DNA of 64,000 nt. It comes from Tamarix chinensis. Lineage: Eukaryota; Streptophyta; Magnoliopsida; Caryophyllales; Tamaricaceae. Both the position numbers and the translations under genes were made by a program. Below, in pieces: positions 24,034 through 35,530 of this stretch. Numbering within the stretch: the stretch's first letter is position 1; the number at the start of each line of letters is the position of its first letter. The notes under the pieces were generated by a model, which searched no databases, was not told the origin of the DNA, and saw only the letters and a list, made by a program, of their open reading frames with translations. Location: the NCBI GenBank assembly GCA_030549775.1, contig CM060177.1:64544638-64608637 (forward strand), written 5' to 3'.

Positions 24034-24713
24034 TCCCGCACTCACATGGACTATTAAAGAGTATGCGTGGAATGAACATATTATTAATGAGAATAAAGAA
24101 TAATGTCACCGAGAAAGTAATAAGGCCTTATCATGTGTGCTATCGCATGTTGCCTATATGATTGTGCTATGTGTGTTATGTGGTATGATTATATACTTGG
24201 CCTGAGCGCACTCGCTACCTTACTCAGTATTGGACCCGTACTGATACTACCTTGATTGAATGGGTCCTGTGATGATCCACCCATGGTGGGAAGTAGACCT
24301 CCTGTGCAGGTTTATGATTGGGTACTATTTTGGGGTGGAAGGCTTGACTTGAGTGAGTAGGTAATCCGGATATTGATCCTTCGGGACTTGTTTTATTTAG
24401 CTGTATTTTGTACTACGCTTCATGTTTGAAACCGTACTCTTAAGTTGTAATCCTAAACCATATTCTAGTTACTGTTTGACTTGTGTTTCGTTAATGATTT
24501 ATGTCAAATGTCGATACATGTTTTAATGTTTCGCACTTGATGTTGTTTGGTTTTAGCCTTAGCACTTAGTACTGGAACGGTAGAGGTGTACCGGTTTGGT
24601 ACTAAGTGTGGCGGTAATGCCCCCGAGTTTACAGTTTTATCTTTCGCTTTCGCTAAACCTTTTTGATTTAAACGAAATTTTTCAGTAGTAAATTTTGGGG
24701 GTGTTACAGTTAA

Positions 24714-25757
24714 TTAATTCTATTATTTGTGTTGTAACTTGATTAATTAGACAAATCTATAATAAATTTTGACATGTAAATGGACTCCTAAGAAAGTTTA
24801 GAACGTATAGTTTACCACATGTTTTTCAAAATTTGTTTATCATATGTATATGCAAACTTATGGTCTAAAGTTTTATTTGATATTGTTTTATATCTTATAT
24901 CAAATATAATCAATTGATTAGATAAGTCTTATTTATATATAAAATTTGTTGATGGAATAATATATTTTGATAACTTATCTAACTTGAAATAAACTAATGT
25001 TTATAGACAATTTTGGATGTTATATTTTAGAAAGATATATTTTTATTTATTTATAGATTTAATCTTATACATTTTTTATTAATCATTTATTAATAAAGTT
25101 ATGAATAAGATCAATTTTGTTTATTTATTTTTTACTTTTAATTATAACTAACATTATTTTTCTTCACCTTATTGCAAATAAACTAGAACTTGTTAAGATA
25201 TGTTGATCCTTGTTCTCTATTTTATATATATGATTGGTAGTAGATATTGTTTTTATATAAATTTGACATGTCCATCGAGTGCATATTATGTAAGTGAGCA
25301 AATTCCACTATTTATGGTCTAACTTGATTAATTAAACAAATCTATAAAAAAAATTGACATGCAAATGGTCTGATAAGAAAGTTTAGAATGTATAGTTTAC
25401 TACATATTTTTTAGACTTGCTTTCCATATATGGATATAAAAACCTATGGTCTAATGAACTAGTAAGATAAATCTTATTTATATATAAAATAAGATATATT
25501 AATAAAAATTTATGGAGTAAAGATTTTGACAACTTATCTAATTTGAAGACGTTATATTTTCATAAGATATATTTTTTAAAGTATATTTTTATTTTATTAT
25601 AGATTAAATCTTATACCTTTTTTTATTAATTATTTATTATTATACTTATGAACAATATCAATTTCCATTATTCATTATTTACATATATTTATAACTAACA
25701 TAATTTGTAATAATTATGTATTTATAATTAGGATTAATTATACTATTGTAAAATATT
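24714..25757. repeat. Two-copy direct duplication of an AT-rich unit (offset ~584 bp)
   Basis: 24737 onward ('aacttgattaatta...') matches 25321 onward with moderate divergence over several hundred bases, offset 584 bp. No coding sequence. The final ~105 bp (25650-25757) recurs almost exactly at 28802-28905. Confidence 0.75.
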
Positions 25758-27012
25758 CTTGGATAGGAGTGTAAAAGGATGAAAGAGAAAATAGATAATT
25801 TTAGTAGATTCAAATGTAGAATAAAAGGACTAAGTTGAAAAATAGAGTTATTATGATATAGCCATTAGAAAGAACACCACCTCCATAAAATAGAGCTCTA
25901 GTACAAAAAAGGCATCATTGCTAATAATCTAGAATTAAAAAAATGATCAAAATGGGAGTTCATCACACCGCCAACTAAATCCATTCAAAGAATTCAAACA
26001 AAGGCCTTGCAAAAATATTATAGTCACCAGACAGTTTTTGCTAGGAAAAATAGATGTAAAAAAAAATAATCACATAAGGCATAAACAATCACACATTACA
26101 ACTACAAAAACACATGAGAGAAGTCAACAAATTTGCATAATGGAAGAAACAAAATGGACTTCATTACATTTCCAGTGACAAATAAGCTCTCAAAATAAAA
26201 TAAATAAATAAGCTACAAATACACAATCACAACTCTTAATCAAAATGCACATGCAACAAATTTTTGGAAATGAAAATTCAAGTAGCCTTTTTTTTTAGTT
26301 TCCATGATAGGATAAGTTGTAATACGCTAAGACAATACCAATGAACAATAAGTATAAAAGAAAGAAAAATAATTGAATCTCACTTAAAGGCAAAGATAGT
26401 TAGGGTATTTGGCAGTAGTCAACTATTAAATTCCCTTAATATATTAATACTAATATATTAATTATTATGTCAAATAATGGTAATAATAAATAAAAATTAA
26501 TATTAATAGATATAAATTATATTAAAATAAATAATTATTGATAGAATAAATAATAGTAAAAACATCTATTAATAGTTAATATTAGTATTTTATTATAATA
26601 ATAATAATAAATCATATTTTGTTATTATTATTACGATAATACATTAATAATAATAATAACTACAAATGATAAAAATAATATTAATTTTAATTATAAATAA
26701 ATAAATAAATAATATTATTAATTATATGTTATAATTATCATTTTTTATATTATTAAACTAATATTAATTATTATTTCATCCTATATTGCTAGTGTTTATC
26801 CAACATATCTTATAAGTCATTAAATTAATTTGAAGGGAAATCAACACCGAGCTTATTGTTATGCAATTAAAAAACCATATAGACCATATAAACAAGAAAA
26901 ATAGAACTTCACATTCAAATAATAAGATAATAAAAGCCTTTTACGTGGATCAATAACTAAAACCAATAAAAGAATTGATGGTTAGCAAATTTTTAGATGA
27001 CAGTGGAAAAAA
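25758..27012. other. Non-coding AT-rich region
   Basis: About 1.25 kb with no open frame of note. 26440-26780 is almost pure A/T with ATTATT and TAATAA runs. Nothing else could be supported. Confidence 0.4.
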
Positions 27013-27240
27013 TTATAATACCTCAAATTAAGCGGAGTATTATAATGATTGATTTGGCTACTTATATCAACACGGTATACCATTCTTTTGGTGATTCCAT
27101 CCTAAGAACTCCATAGTTAAGAGTGCTAGCCGTAGAGTAATTTTTAGGATGGGTGACCCTTCTCAAAAGTTTTAAAAAATTTCTTAGAATTTCTCAGGAA
27201 GTGCTAACTGTGGGAAGTTTTGGACTAACCATGTAAATCA
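27013..27240 (+). repeat. 5S-rRNA-derived fragment, Cassandra-like LTR remnant
   Basis: 27071-27160 resembles plant 5S rRNA. It includes the AAGAACTCCATAGTTAAG region, a gagtaattttt(agg) intermediate element, and the box C word GGATGGGTGACC. Several positions differ from the canonical gene and the 3' part carries an insertion, so it is not a working 5S gene. Upstream sequence 'taatacctcaaattaagc' fits the LTR head of Cassandra-type TRIM retrotransposons, whose LTRs are known to carry 5S-like promoters. An isolated 5S pseudogene or a 5S-derived SINE are the alternatives. Confidence 0.65.
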
Positions 27241-30222
27241 AACACAAATAAATTTCTCAACTGAACTCTATAAATAATCTCAATACAAATGCACATGCAT
27301 GACTAATAAAGTCAATTAACATAAGATAACATAGCATGGAAACCACCAGATGGCCAAAATGAGTAGAAGAGTTCGAGGATTTAGCTATTGGACTATTAGT
27401 ACTCCCCTACCTAAATGATGAATGAATTTTTGTCTAGAAAGCTTCATTAACAAAACAAATCACAATTCCCAAGTGAAAAACTTAGGAATTGGCTTTCATA
27501 ATTATGAAACCAATTATTCTTCATTTGGAAAGTATCTCCCACAAATTTGAAGACCAATGGATGGTTACGTTGTTTGAAATGTAACAAACAAGCAACTAAG
27601 TATCTATATGTATGTGCATGGCATGCATGGAGGGAGTGACCATGTGCATGGGGAGCTTCTTTGCTGACTTGTAAAGCATTATTAAGTAATTTAGCTAATT
27701 TATTAATTAAGTAGTAAAGTTACATAATAAACTTAGCATAATATCTTTTAGCTTGGAATATTTTGAATTATGCTTTTAGCTAGTGGTAGAAAGGTTAAAA
27801 AGCTGATATGAGTGTCGAGCATAAACATGAAGAACTGAATTAAAGTTGAAGATCAACATTGAATTTGAATACAAGTGAATTATTTGTGAGTTTAAACTCA
27901 AGAAAATCAAATCTATATGAACTATTTAGCTTGAAAGTTCTATTCCCTTCATCTGTGTGAATTAGAGAATCCACATCTTTTCTACTCTCCTTAATCTATA
28001 TTTTTCTTGGCATAATTACCATCAAAATCCTACTCTAATTCATGGTTAAACAATGTCTTAATTTAGTATACACAACTAAAATCCTAAGCTATCCATTAGA
28101 AACCTTAACCTTTTCATACAAACCAAACATCCCCTTAATCATCCTATTCGAATCAAACCCTAACCCTAAACCTAAACTATGACTTCAACCTTCATCTAAA
28201 CCCTGACCTTCAAAGCTTAACGTCATCAATACACCATTGTTAAATGCATATAACAATTACCACAAACTATATGAATCATCATCCTTAGAAAACCATCACC
28301 ATTGAACTCTACCTTTTTTTTTATTGAATCATCACCACCGTCTTTCCATCCTATTCGAATGTGTTAAACCTTAATACACCATCACCATGTCATTCTAATT
28401 ATTATCATCACAACCAAAGCACATTTTCATCAATTTGAGAAATCAATCCTCCCACACACATCATTCTTTTTCTTCTTCTTCAACTCAATCCCTAATTGTT
28501 GTTGATTTTAGTAAATTCAATAATTGCTGATTGTGTAGAATTTTATTATATAATATTTATATTAATTATTTTATTCATAAATTAAATTCAATATTACATT
28601 TTTTTTCTATTAGTCATTTATAATATTTAAATTATAATATCTAAAAATTTTTATTGGTGAACTTCAATCAAGATGGTTAGGCCCCTTTATTGTCATTAAT
28701 GTCTCTCCTCTTGGTGTCGTGGTGAAGTGGATACTTCTAGCACTTTGAAAGTGAATGGATATAGGCTAAAAATAGTTTATGATCAAACCCACTAAATCTT
28801 TGAATAATATCAATTTGTTTATTCATTATTTATATATATTTATAACTAACATAATTTGTAATAATTATTTATTTATAATTAGGATTAATTATAATATTGT
28901 AAAAAAAATTATTTATCATTAAAATTATTGTTATTAGTATTGATTAATTATATTAAAATTTTATTATGATTGATAATAACTTTTATTCATTATTATTTTG
29001 TAGTAATGATAATATTATCTTAATTAGTTTACATTTTAAATTATCAATAACATTATTATTAAATATTTATTTATAACTACAATCAACATTTTTTGTATGT
29101 TTATGTTTAATATTACTCATATAAAACATTTATCATTAAAATTAATAATACTTGTATTACTTAATTAATTGTTATTAATAATAAGTCTATAGTGAAAATA
29201 ATTTTTTTTTTGTTTTTAATCTATTTGTCATTATACACCAATTACTTTTTTTCATATTAATTAATTAATTATAACCATGACTACTATTATAAATATTTCT
29301 AATACTGGTTAATATTTTTAATAATTATTAAGTTATCATTACAATCAATAGTTATTGATGTTAATTTATTGTTTATAACTCTAAATAACATAATTTTTTG
29401 ATTATTTAATTAAAATTATGTTTAATAGTATTTTTTGAATTATAATTAATTTTTAAATTAATATTAGTTTTATTAAATATTTCTTTACAACTATAATTAA
29501 CATTTTTTGTTTGATTATGATTAATATTATTCATATAAACTAGTTATTTATCATTAAAATTAGCTTTACTTGTATTAATTAATTTATTAATTTTAATTAA
29601 TAATAATTTTAATTAATTATTATTTTATAGGTAAAATATATGTTATTCTTGTTAATTGGTATGTTAAAGCTCCAATTATTATTTTTCATATTAATATATT
29701 AATTATAATTATGATTAGTGCTATTTTCAATAACTATTAATTAGCATGACTATTAATATTATTGTAATTAATTATTTATTTATGACTATAATTAATATTG
29801 TTTGTCTTGCTTATTTATTTATCATCAATACATAATATTTTTATTAATGATAACTAATAATTATGCTATGGTAGGAGAAGATGAGATGTGAGTCATGGAT
29901 AATCAGTGAGGGTGTAATGATAATAGTGTGGAATATTTTGGAATTTTTAATGAAAATTTGTAGGTCTTCAGTATGATGTAATAGATACGATAATGCTAAG
30001 AAAAATATGATACAAAAAAAACAATACAAAATTTATATGGAGTGATAATATAGATAATAATATAGTTACTAAAGACACTAATTAGTTCAAAGTGTGAAAA
30101 ATTCTTCAAATTTTTTTGGGTAAAAAATTAATTTTAATTTTAAAAAAAGAATTTCACTATATCAACTATTGTCCTCAAAACTATCAAATGTTGGAATCAT
30201 GCCTTATAAGGGAGTTTTATTG
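27241..30222. other. Non-coding AT-rich region
   Basis: About 3 kb without a supported gene. 28000-28500 is less AT-rich (cDNA-like texture), but no frame is conserved. 28802-28905 repeats 25650-25757. 28900-29850 consists of degenerate 'aattatgattaatattatt' repeats that recur at 30950-31030 and 35530-37100. Confidence 0.4.
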
Positions 30223-30318
30223 TCTCTTCTTCTTCTTCTTCTTCTTCTTCTTCTTCTTCTTCTTCTTCTTCTTCTTCTTCTTCTTCTTCTTCTTCTTCTT
30301 CTTCTTCTTCTTCTTCTT
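30223..30318 (+). repeat. (CTT)n microsatellite, about 31 units
   Basis: Nearly uninterrupted CTT for about 95 bp. Two long open frames across it give poly-Phe or poly-Leu and are artefacts of the repeat. Confidence 0.97.
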
Positions 30319-31046
30319 TTGTACTTACATAGTATATGTTTAAGTGAGTGTTTTGAGCTTAAAACCTTATTTTCAATAGATGCATTTCAAAATTCATACC
30401 ATTTTTTATTAAATTTACTTTTTTTAACATGTAAAATAGTTAAAAGTAATAACTAATAACAACCGACTTTTGCTCCTCCAAACATAGATAAACTTATATC
30501 TTGGTATTGTTTCATGAGGTTAGAGGATGACTAAAACAAGTACATGTGATGGTTTACATTAGGGAGTATAGTTAGGTTTATATTATTATGTTGATGCTTT
30601 CATGGCATTATAAGGAATTTTAATCTTTTTGTATGAAAAAATTTGATTGTATGAATTTAATATTAAGTTTACTATGTATTACTTATATTATGTGTTCTAG
30701 CCTACAAGTTGTGTTGGCTTTTTTATGTTTTAAAATAAATAAATTACATGTTTGGGGTAAAATGGCCGTAAGTGGTAAAAATGTATATAAATTGCTAAAG
30801 TAATAGTGATTTCATATATATTAATATATATCAAAAAATTTAGATATATGATATTTTAATATGATATATTTTAATAATATTTTTCATTTTTTATAGGTTT
30901 AATCTTTTACATTTATTATTATGAATAATATTAGGCTCGTTTTTTAATTATTTACTTCTAGTTAAAGTTAAAATTATTTATGTATAATTATGATTAATAT
31001 TATTCTTATAAATAACTTATTTCTCTTTTATATTGAAATTTTTTTT

Positions 31047-31190
31047 GGAGAAAGTTAGTTGATACTTGTTATTCATCCACATTGGGAAAGGAATAAAAGT
31101 GTACATATCATGCTAAGGCATGAGGATACACCCCAAAACAAGACAAGGAAGGAAAATTTAAGATAGAGTTTACAAGGTAGTAAATCCAAG
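31047..31190 (-). other. LINE 3' untranslated region and tail
   Basis: About 140 bp between the ORF2 stop and the T-run that marks the poly(A) tail. Confidence 0.7.
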
Positions 31191-34100
31191 CTAATTCAAT
31201 AATGCTTGATACAGACTGTTTTGATCCTTTGGACAAGAGTTGAGAAGTCTGCAGGAGGTGTTGAATTGGATTGAGTGGAAAATTTGTGAGACGGACCGGG
31301 ATTTGTTGGAGAAGATTCTGAGGTTTCTTTTAGACCATATATCATAAACAGTAGCACAAATGGAGGCTCTAAGCCATTTCTTTCTCCAATGCTTCCCCCT
31401 GTTATGTTTATGCATCCATCTGAGTTCTTTGTTTAAACATCTACCTTTTATGGTAATCCCCATCCATTTTAGAATGTGTTGCCATATTTTAGTAGAAAAA
31501 AGGCATTAAAAAAATGTGTGTGGGATTCAGCCTTGCATTTGCAAAGCTCACATCTATTAATGATGGATATGCCTCTAGATGACAAATTGTCAATGGTTGG
31601 GAGGCTCCTTTGACAGGCTAACCAGGAAATGATTTGGTGCTTGGGGATGACACTCTTATTCTAGAGAGATTTTGCATAATAAGTGCCCTGACGGTTACCC
31701 TTGATCCAGTTATAAACTGAATTAACTTTTAGTTTACCACCAATTGTACACTTTTGGAGTAACAGCTTTGTAATAGCAATGTCCCTAGCCTTATTAATGA
31801 GCCAAGTTCTTACATTTATAATCTATTTCCAGCCCCAAGAATCAGCATGTTTTTTTTTTTGGAATATTCCATATATCCTTCTCTTTTAGATAGTAGTGGT
31901 GAACCCAGTCAGTCCAAAGGGAAGAGTGTCTATTTTCCAGCCTCCAAATCCATTTGAGGGTGAGGGATTTGTTCCAGCTGAGAGCTTCCTTAATGTCCAA
32001 TCCTCCACATTTTTTGTTTCTACAAATGTTATCCCAGCTGAAAAAGACCATCTTGCTTCTTCCTTCAGTGTGCCCCCAAAAGAAATTTCTGCATAACTTA
32101 TTAATCTCAGTCAGGATAGTTTTGGGAAGAAGAAAGGCAGAGAGCCCGAATGTTGAGATCCCTTGCAGCACAGAGTTTATGAGTTCTTTTCTCCTAGCAT
32201 AAGAGAGGAAGTAGGTGGCCCAATGCTGAAGCTTTTTGTTGAATTTTTCAATAAGGATAGTACACATAGCAGTGTTTAGCTTGCTTCCATGGAGAGGGAG
32301 ACCAAGATACCTGAAGGGAAGCTTTTCTTCTTTGAAGTTTGTAGCCTGCAGGATATCTTTTTTGGCCAGGGAAGCGGTACCACCAAAAAAGAAAGCTATT
32401 TTTGCAGGGTTTGCTTCAAGACTAGAGAGGAAAGCAAAGTTCTGGAGGTAATCTTTGAGGGCCAATACATATTTTAAGCTACCCCTGGAGAAAAGGAGGT
32501 CATCAGCAAACAACAGATGAGTGATGCATTGCCTAGCACATTTAGGGTGCTTTTGGTATTCAATGTTTGGGCCAAGATTTTTCAGCATTCTTGATAAGTA
32601 TTCCATAGCAAGGATGAAGAGGTATGGAGAGATAGGGTCTCCTTGCCTTAAACCTATTTTACCCTCAAAGAAACCATGGGAATTTCCATTAAAACAGATG
32701 GAATATTTGGGGGAAGAAACACATCCCATGATCCATTTTATGAAGAGAGTAGGGAAGCCAAAATGGCTGAGAATATTCTCAAGAAAGTTCCAATTCAAGG
32801 AATCAAAATCTTTCTGATGTCAACTTTAATCATAACTCTAGGGGAGGCATTTTTCCCATCATAACGTTTAATAAGCTCATGAGCTAACATCACATTTTCA
32901 GGCAATGATCTCCCTTTCATGAAGGCACCCTGCTCCTTGCGGATAAGTTTATCCATGACTAGGAGGAGCCTATTTGTGAGGATCTTGGTAATGATTTTAT
33001 AAAGGATGGAACAACAAGATATGGGTCTGTGATTAGTGATAGAGGAGGGGGATTTTCCTTTAGGAATAAGAACCAGCAGAGTAGCATTTAACTTGTTAGA
33101 CATGGTTCCATTATTAAAGTAGTCAAGGATTGCCTCGTAAGTGGAATTACCAATAATAGGCCAGGTTTTCTTGAAAAATCCAGCAGTGAAACCATCCCGA
33201 CTAGGGATTTTATGATCTTTCATGCTAAAGAGGGCCTCCTTAATTTCCAGGGGTGAAATAGGAGCAATCAGAGGAAGCTGACCTGCAAGAGAAAGGAAGG
33301 TGCCAAGGAGATGAGGGATAGTTTCAGGGATTGCAGGTCTAGTGGTGCCAAGTAGATTTCTATTGTAGTCCAAGAATGAAGTAGCTATGTCATGGGAAGA
33401 GGTTTTGTGGTCACCATGGATGTCATAGATGGAAGAAATCTTATTTCTGGCTCTTTTTTTCAGTAATCTTGGTATGAAAATATCTAGTATTTTCATCATT
33501 TTCAGCAAGGAACTTGATTTTAGATCTTTGGAAGAGACTGCTAGTTTTAGCTTTTTTAAGGGTGTTGTATTTAGCTTTTAGGTGCTTTTCAGTAGCTTGA
33601 AGGGAACTTTGAAGGGGGTTGGCATGCAGCAATTTTTGGGAAGAGATGAGTTCCTGGAGGCACAACTGGGTTTTTTGGGTGATGTTGCTGTAATTTTGAT
33701 GGTGGATCTTCTTAAGTAGAGGCTTCAACATTTTGAGCTTTTCAAAAACTATTTTTATTTTGGAACCATGGATAGTTTGGTCCCAGACATTTTTTACAAG
33801 GTCCATGAAAGATGGATCCTCACCCCAACAGTTTAAGTATCTGAAAGGCTGAGACTGATGGCCATGGCTGTCATTATCATGAATGTTGATGATGGCTGGA
33901 GAGTGGTCAGAGACTCTAGGAGGGAGAAATTCAATAGAACAGCTTGTATTATTTAGGAACCAGTGATGGTTGGCAAGTATTCTGTCCAGCTTAGCCCAAA
34001 TCCTATTAGAACCATCTTGATTGTTGGTCCAAGTGTAGAGACAGCCAGTAAAGGGCAAATCAGTTAGCTTGGTAAGGGCAAGACATCTCTGGAAATCATT

Positions 34101-34576
34101 CATGTCAGGAGAAGAGGCAGGGGAATAGCCGATTCTTTCAGACTCTACAAGAACTATGTTGAAGTCACCTAAACATAACCAAGGATAGGAGATGCCTTGG
34201 CTCAGATGGTGAAGTTCAGCCCACAGGGAACTTCTTTCATTTCCTATATTTTCCCCATAGATGAAGGTAACCAGGCAAGTGAGGGAGTCACCTTTTACAC
34301 GACAATGAACCAGCTGGTTAGACTTGTGAAAGATAGAGACCTCAACTCTTAAATTGTCCCATAACACCCAAATTCTGCCATTGGGGTGACAATCATAATT
34401 ATTTGCAAAACTCAGCTTATTGAACCTTTTCTTTATAATTCTGTCACTGTTATTAGCTTTGACTCTAGTTTCAAGAATGCCAATGATATCAATTTTATTA
34501 TACTTGATCAAGGATATTATTTCCATCTATTTTTGGGATTTATTGCAGCCCCTTGCATTCCAAGAGGCTATCTTCA
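31191..34576 (-). pseudogene. LINE ORF2: endonuclease and reverse transcriptase, broken
   Basis: The natural start is the ATG at 34574-34576 (MKIASWNARGCNKS), followed after 15 codons by an in-frame TAG. The endonuclease part (33441-34526) shows LETRV, the GDFN motif and SDHSP near its end, as in AP-like LINE endonucleases. A 1-nt shift in the T-run at 33454-33460 moves the frame into the reverse-transcriptase segment 32795-33508 (LLVLIPKGKSP, QGAFMKGRSL). Another 1-nt shift near 32812 leads into 31842-32798 (NWNFLENILSHFGFP; catalytic FADD in HLLFADDLLF). The tail has a zf-RVT-like motif (RCELCKCKAESHTHFF, with the final Cys lost) and ends at 31191. Not functional as it stands. Confidence 0.92.
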
Positions 34577-35520
34577 TTGAGGAGGGGGGTGTTTAGTTGA
34601 GGAGTCACCATGCATTCAGAGAGTAGCTTATCCACCTCATTTGCATTAAGATCTTCTGTATCATCATCCCATGGGAGATCACTGGTGTGCAAAATGTTAA
34701 ATTTGTTTTCACTGCTGGTAGTGCCCTGGGATGAGGTTATATGAGCCTTAGGTGATCTCTTTTTAACCACTTGCCAATCTTTCTTGGGATGATCAGGTTT
34801 ATTACTGTGAGGAGAATCATTTGGTATCACAACTGAAGGAACCTTATCTGGGGAAGGAGCCTGAAGAGTAGATTCTGTTTGGGCAGGGTCCATTGGAATC
34901 ATTGTAGGCTGGGAGGCTTGAGCCATGGGATTTGATTTATCATTTTTAACAACCCAAACTTTCCTTTTCCTGTAGTCAGTTGTTTTATGGCCAAGTCTTC
35001 TGCAATGATCACAAAAATGGAATCCATTCATATTCAACCTGCTGCTAGATGATACCATTAAAGGAGGTCTTAAGGGAAATTGTTTTAGGCAAATCTTTGA
35101 TGACATCTACCTCAATAAGGACACGAGCAAAGGAAATTTTTCCCTTACAAGCAGTGTATTTATCATTGGAGATAGGGTTACCAATTTTGCTTGTAATCTT
35201 GCTAAGGGCCTTCATAGACCAAAAGCAAGGTTCAAGCTTAGGGAAAAGAACCCAAACAGGGACAATGCTAGAGTCTTGAGTATCTAGATTTAGGCCAGGT
35301 TTCCATGTTTTAAAATCAAAAAGCCTTGTTCCCAATAGTCCAGGGACCTCCCTTCAAGATTGAATCTCTATCTTCACTATGTTGAAACCTGAAGTAAAAC
35401 CAGCCTCTTTTATGATGAAGAATTTGAGGCTTAGAGACATGGTTCCACACCTTATCAGCAAATGATTGAAGAGATTAAGTATTTGTATTTCCCCCAATTA
35501 CAAAACCAACAAAAGTATTC
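34540..35520 (-). pseudogene. LINE ORF1 (gag-like) fragment
   Basis: The minus-strand frame starts near 35520 (YWQNTFVGFVIGGNTNT), typical of the DUF4283 N-terminal region of plant LINE ORF1. It has an in-frame stop (TAA after GGNTNT) and a frameshift near 35335 (the TIGNKAF to DFKTWKP junction). It continues through open segments 35045-35335 and 34540-35106. The zinc knuckle reads CDHCRRLGHKTTDY, so the last ligand Cys is replaced by Tyr. The C-terminal part is Pro/Ser-rich. The product would be an RNA-binding chaperone, but this copy is broken. Confidence 0.85.
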
Positions 35521-35530
35521 TGCCAATAGT

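Larger units (their letters stand above)
19637..24708 (+). mobile_element. Very long solo LTR, Ty3/gypsy-type (5,072 bp)
   Basis: Starts TGTAATACCCC and ends GGGGGTGTTACA, short imperfect inverted ends typical of plant Ty3/gypsy LTRs. It is flanked by a perfect 5-bp target duplication, GTTAA (19632-19636 and 24709-24713). No gag or pol motif and no primer-binding site or polypurine tract was found inside, so it is either a solo LTR or a very large LTR-only relic. The interior has an AT-rich front third, a GC-rich leader-like part (20510-20860, with CAG-type runs), a degenerate tandem array (20900-22100), and a minisatellite (23658-24033). The length is at the upper end of what is known for plant LTRs. 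Short open frames inside fall in repeats and are not credible genes. Confidence 0.85.
31039..35530 (-). mobile_element. L1-type LINE (non-LTR retrotransposon), 5'-truncated
   Basis: About 4.5 kb on the minus strand. The poly(A) tail appears as a T-run at 31039-31046 on the plus strand. It encodes a decayed ORF1 with a DUF4283-like region and a CCHC-like knuckle, and ORF2 with an AP-endonuclease, a reverse transcriptase and a C-terminal zinc-binding region. It interrupts AT-rich repeat DNA. Sequence just left of the T-run (ATATTGA, 31030-31036) resembles CATATTGA near 35538, a possible but weak target duplication. The 5' end lies inside ORF1, so the copy is truncated as LINEs often are. Confidence 0.92.

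Noticed and set aside
23632..24161. Cluster of six overlapping 77-97-codon frames on both strands
   Set aside because: All lie in a minisatellite whose unit length is free of stops in several frames.
28154..28178. Telomere-like 'aaccctaaccctaaacctaaac'
   Set aside because: Only about three imperfect units, in AT-rich non-coding DNA. Too short to call an interstitial telomere block.
30116..30456. Open frames of 75 and 95 codons
   Set aside because: They read through the CTT microsatellite as poly-Phe or poly-Leu and have no coding value.
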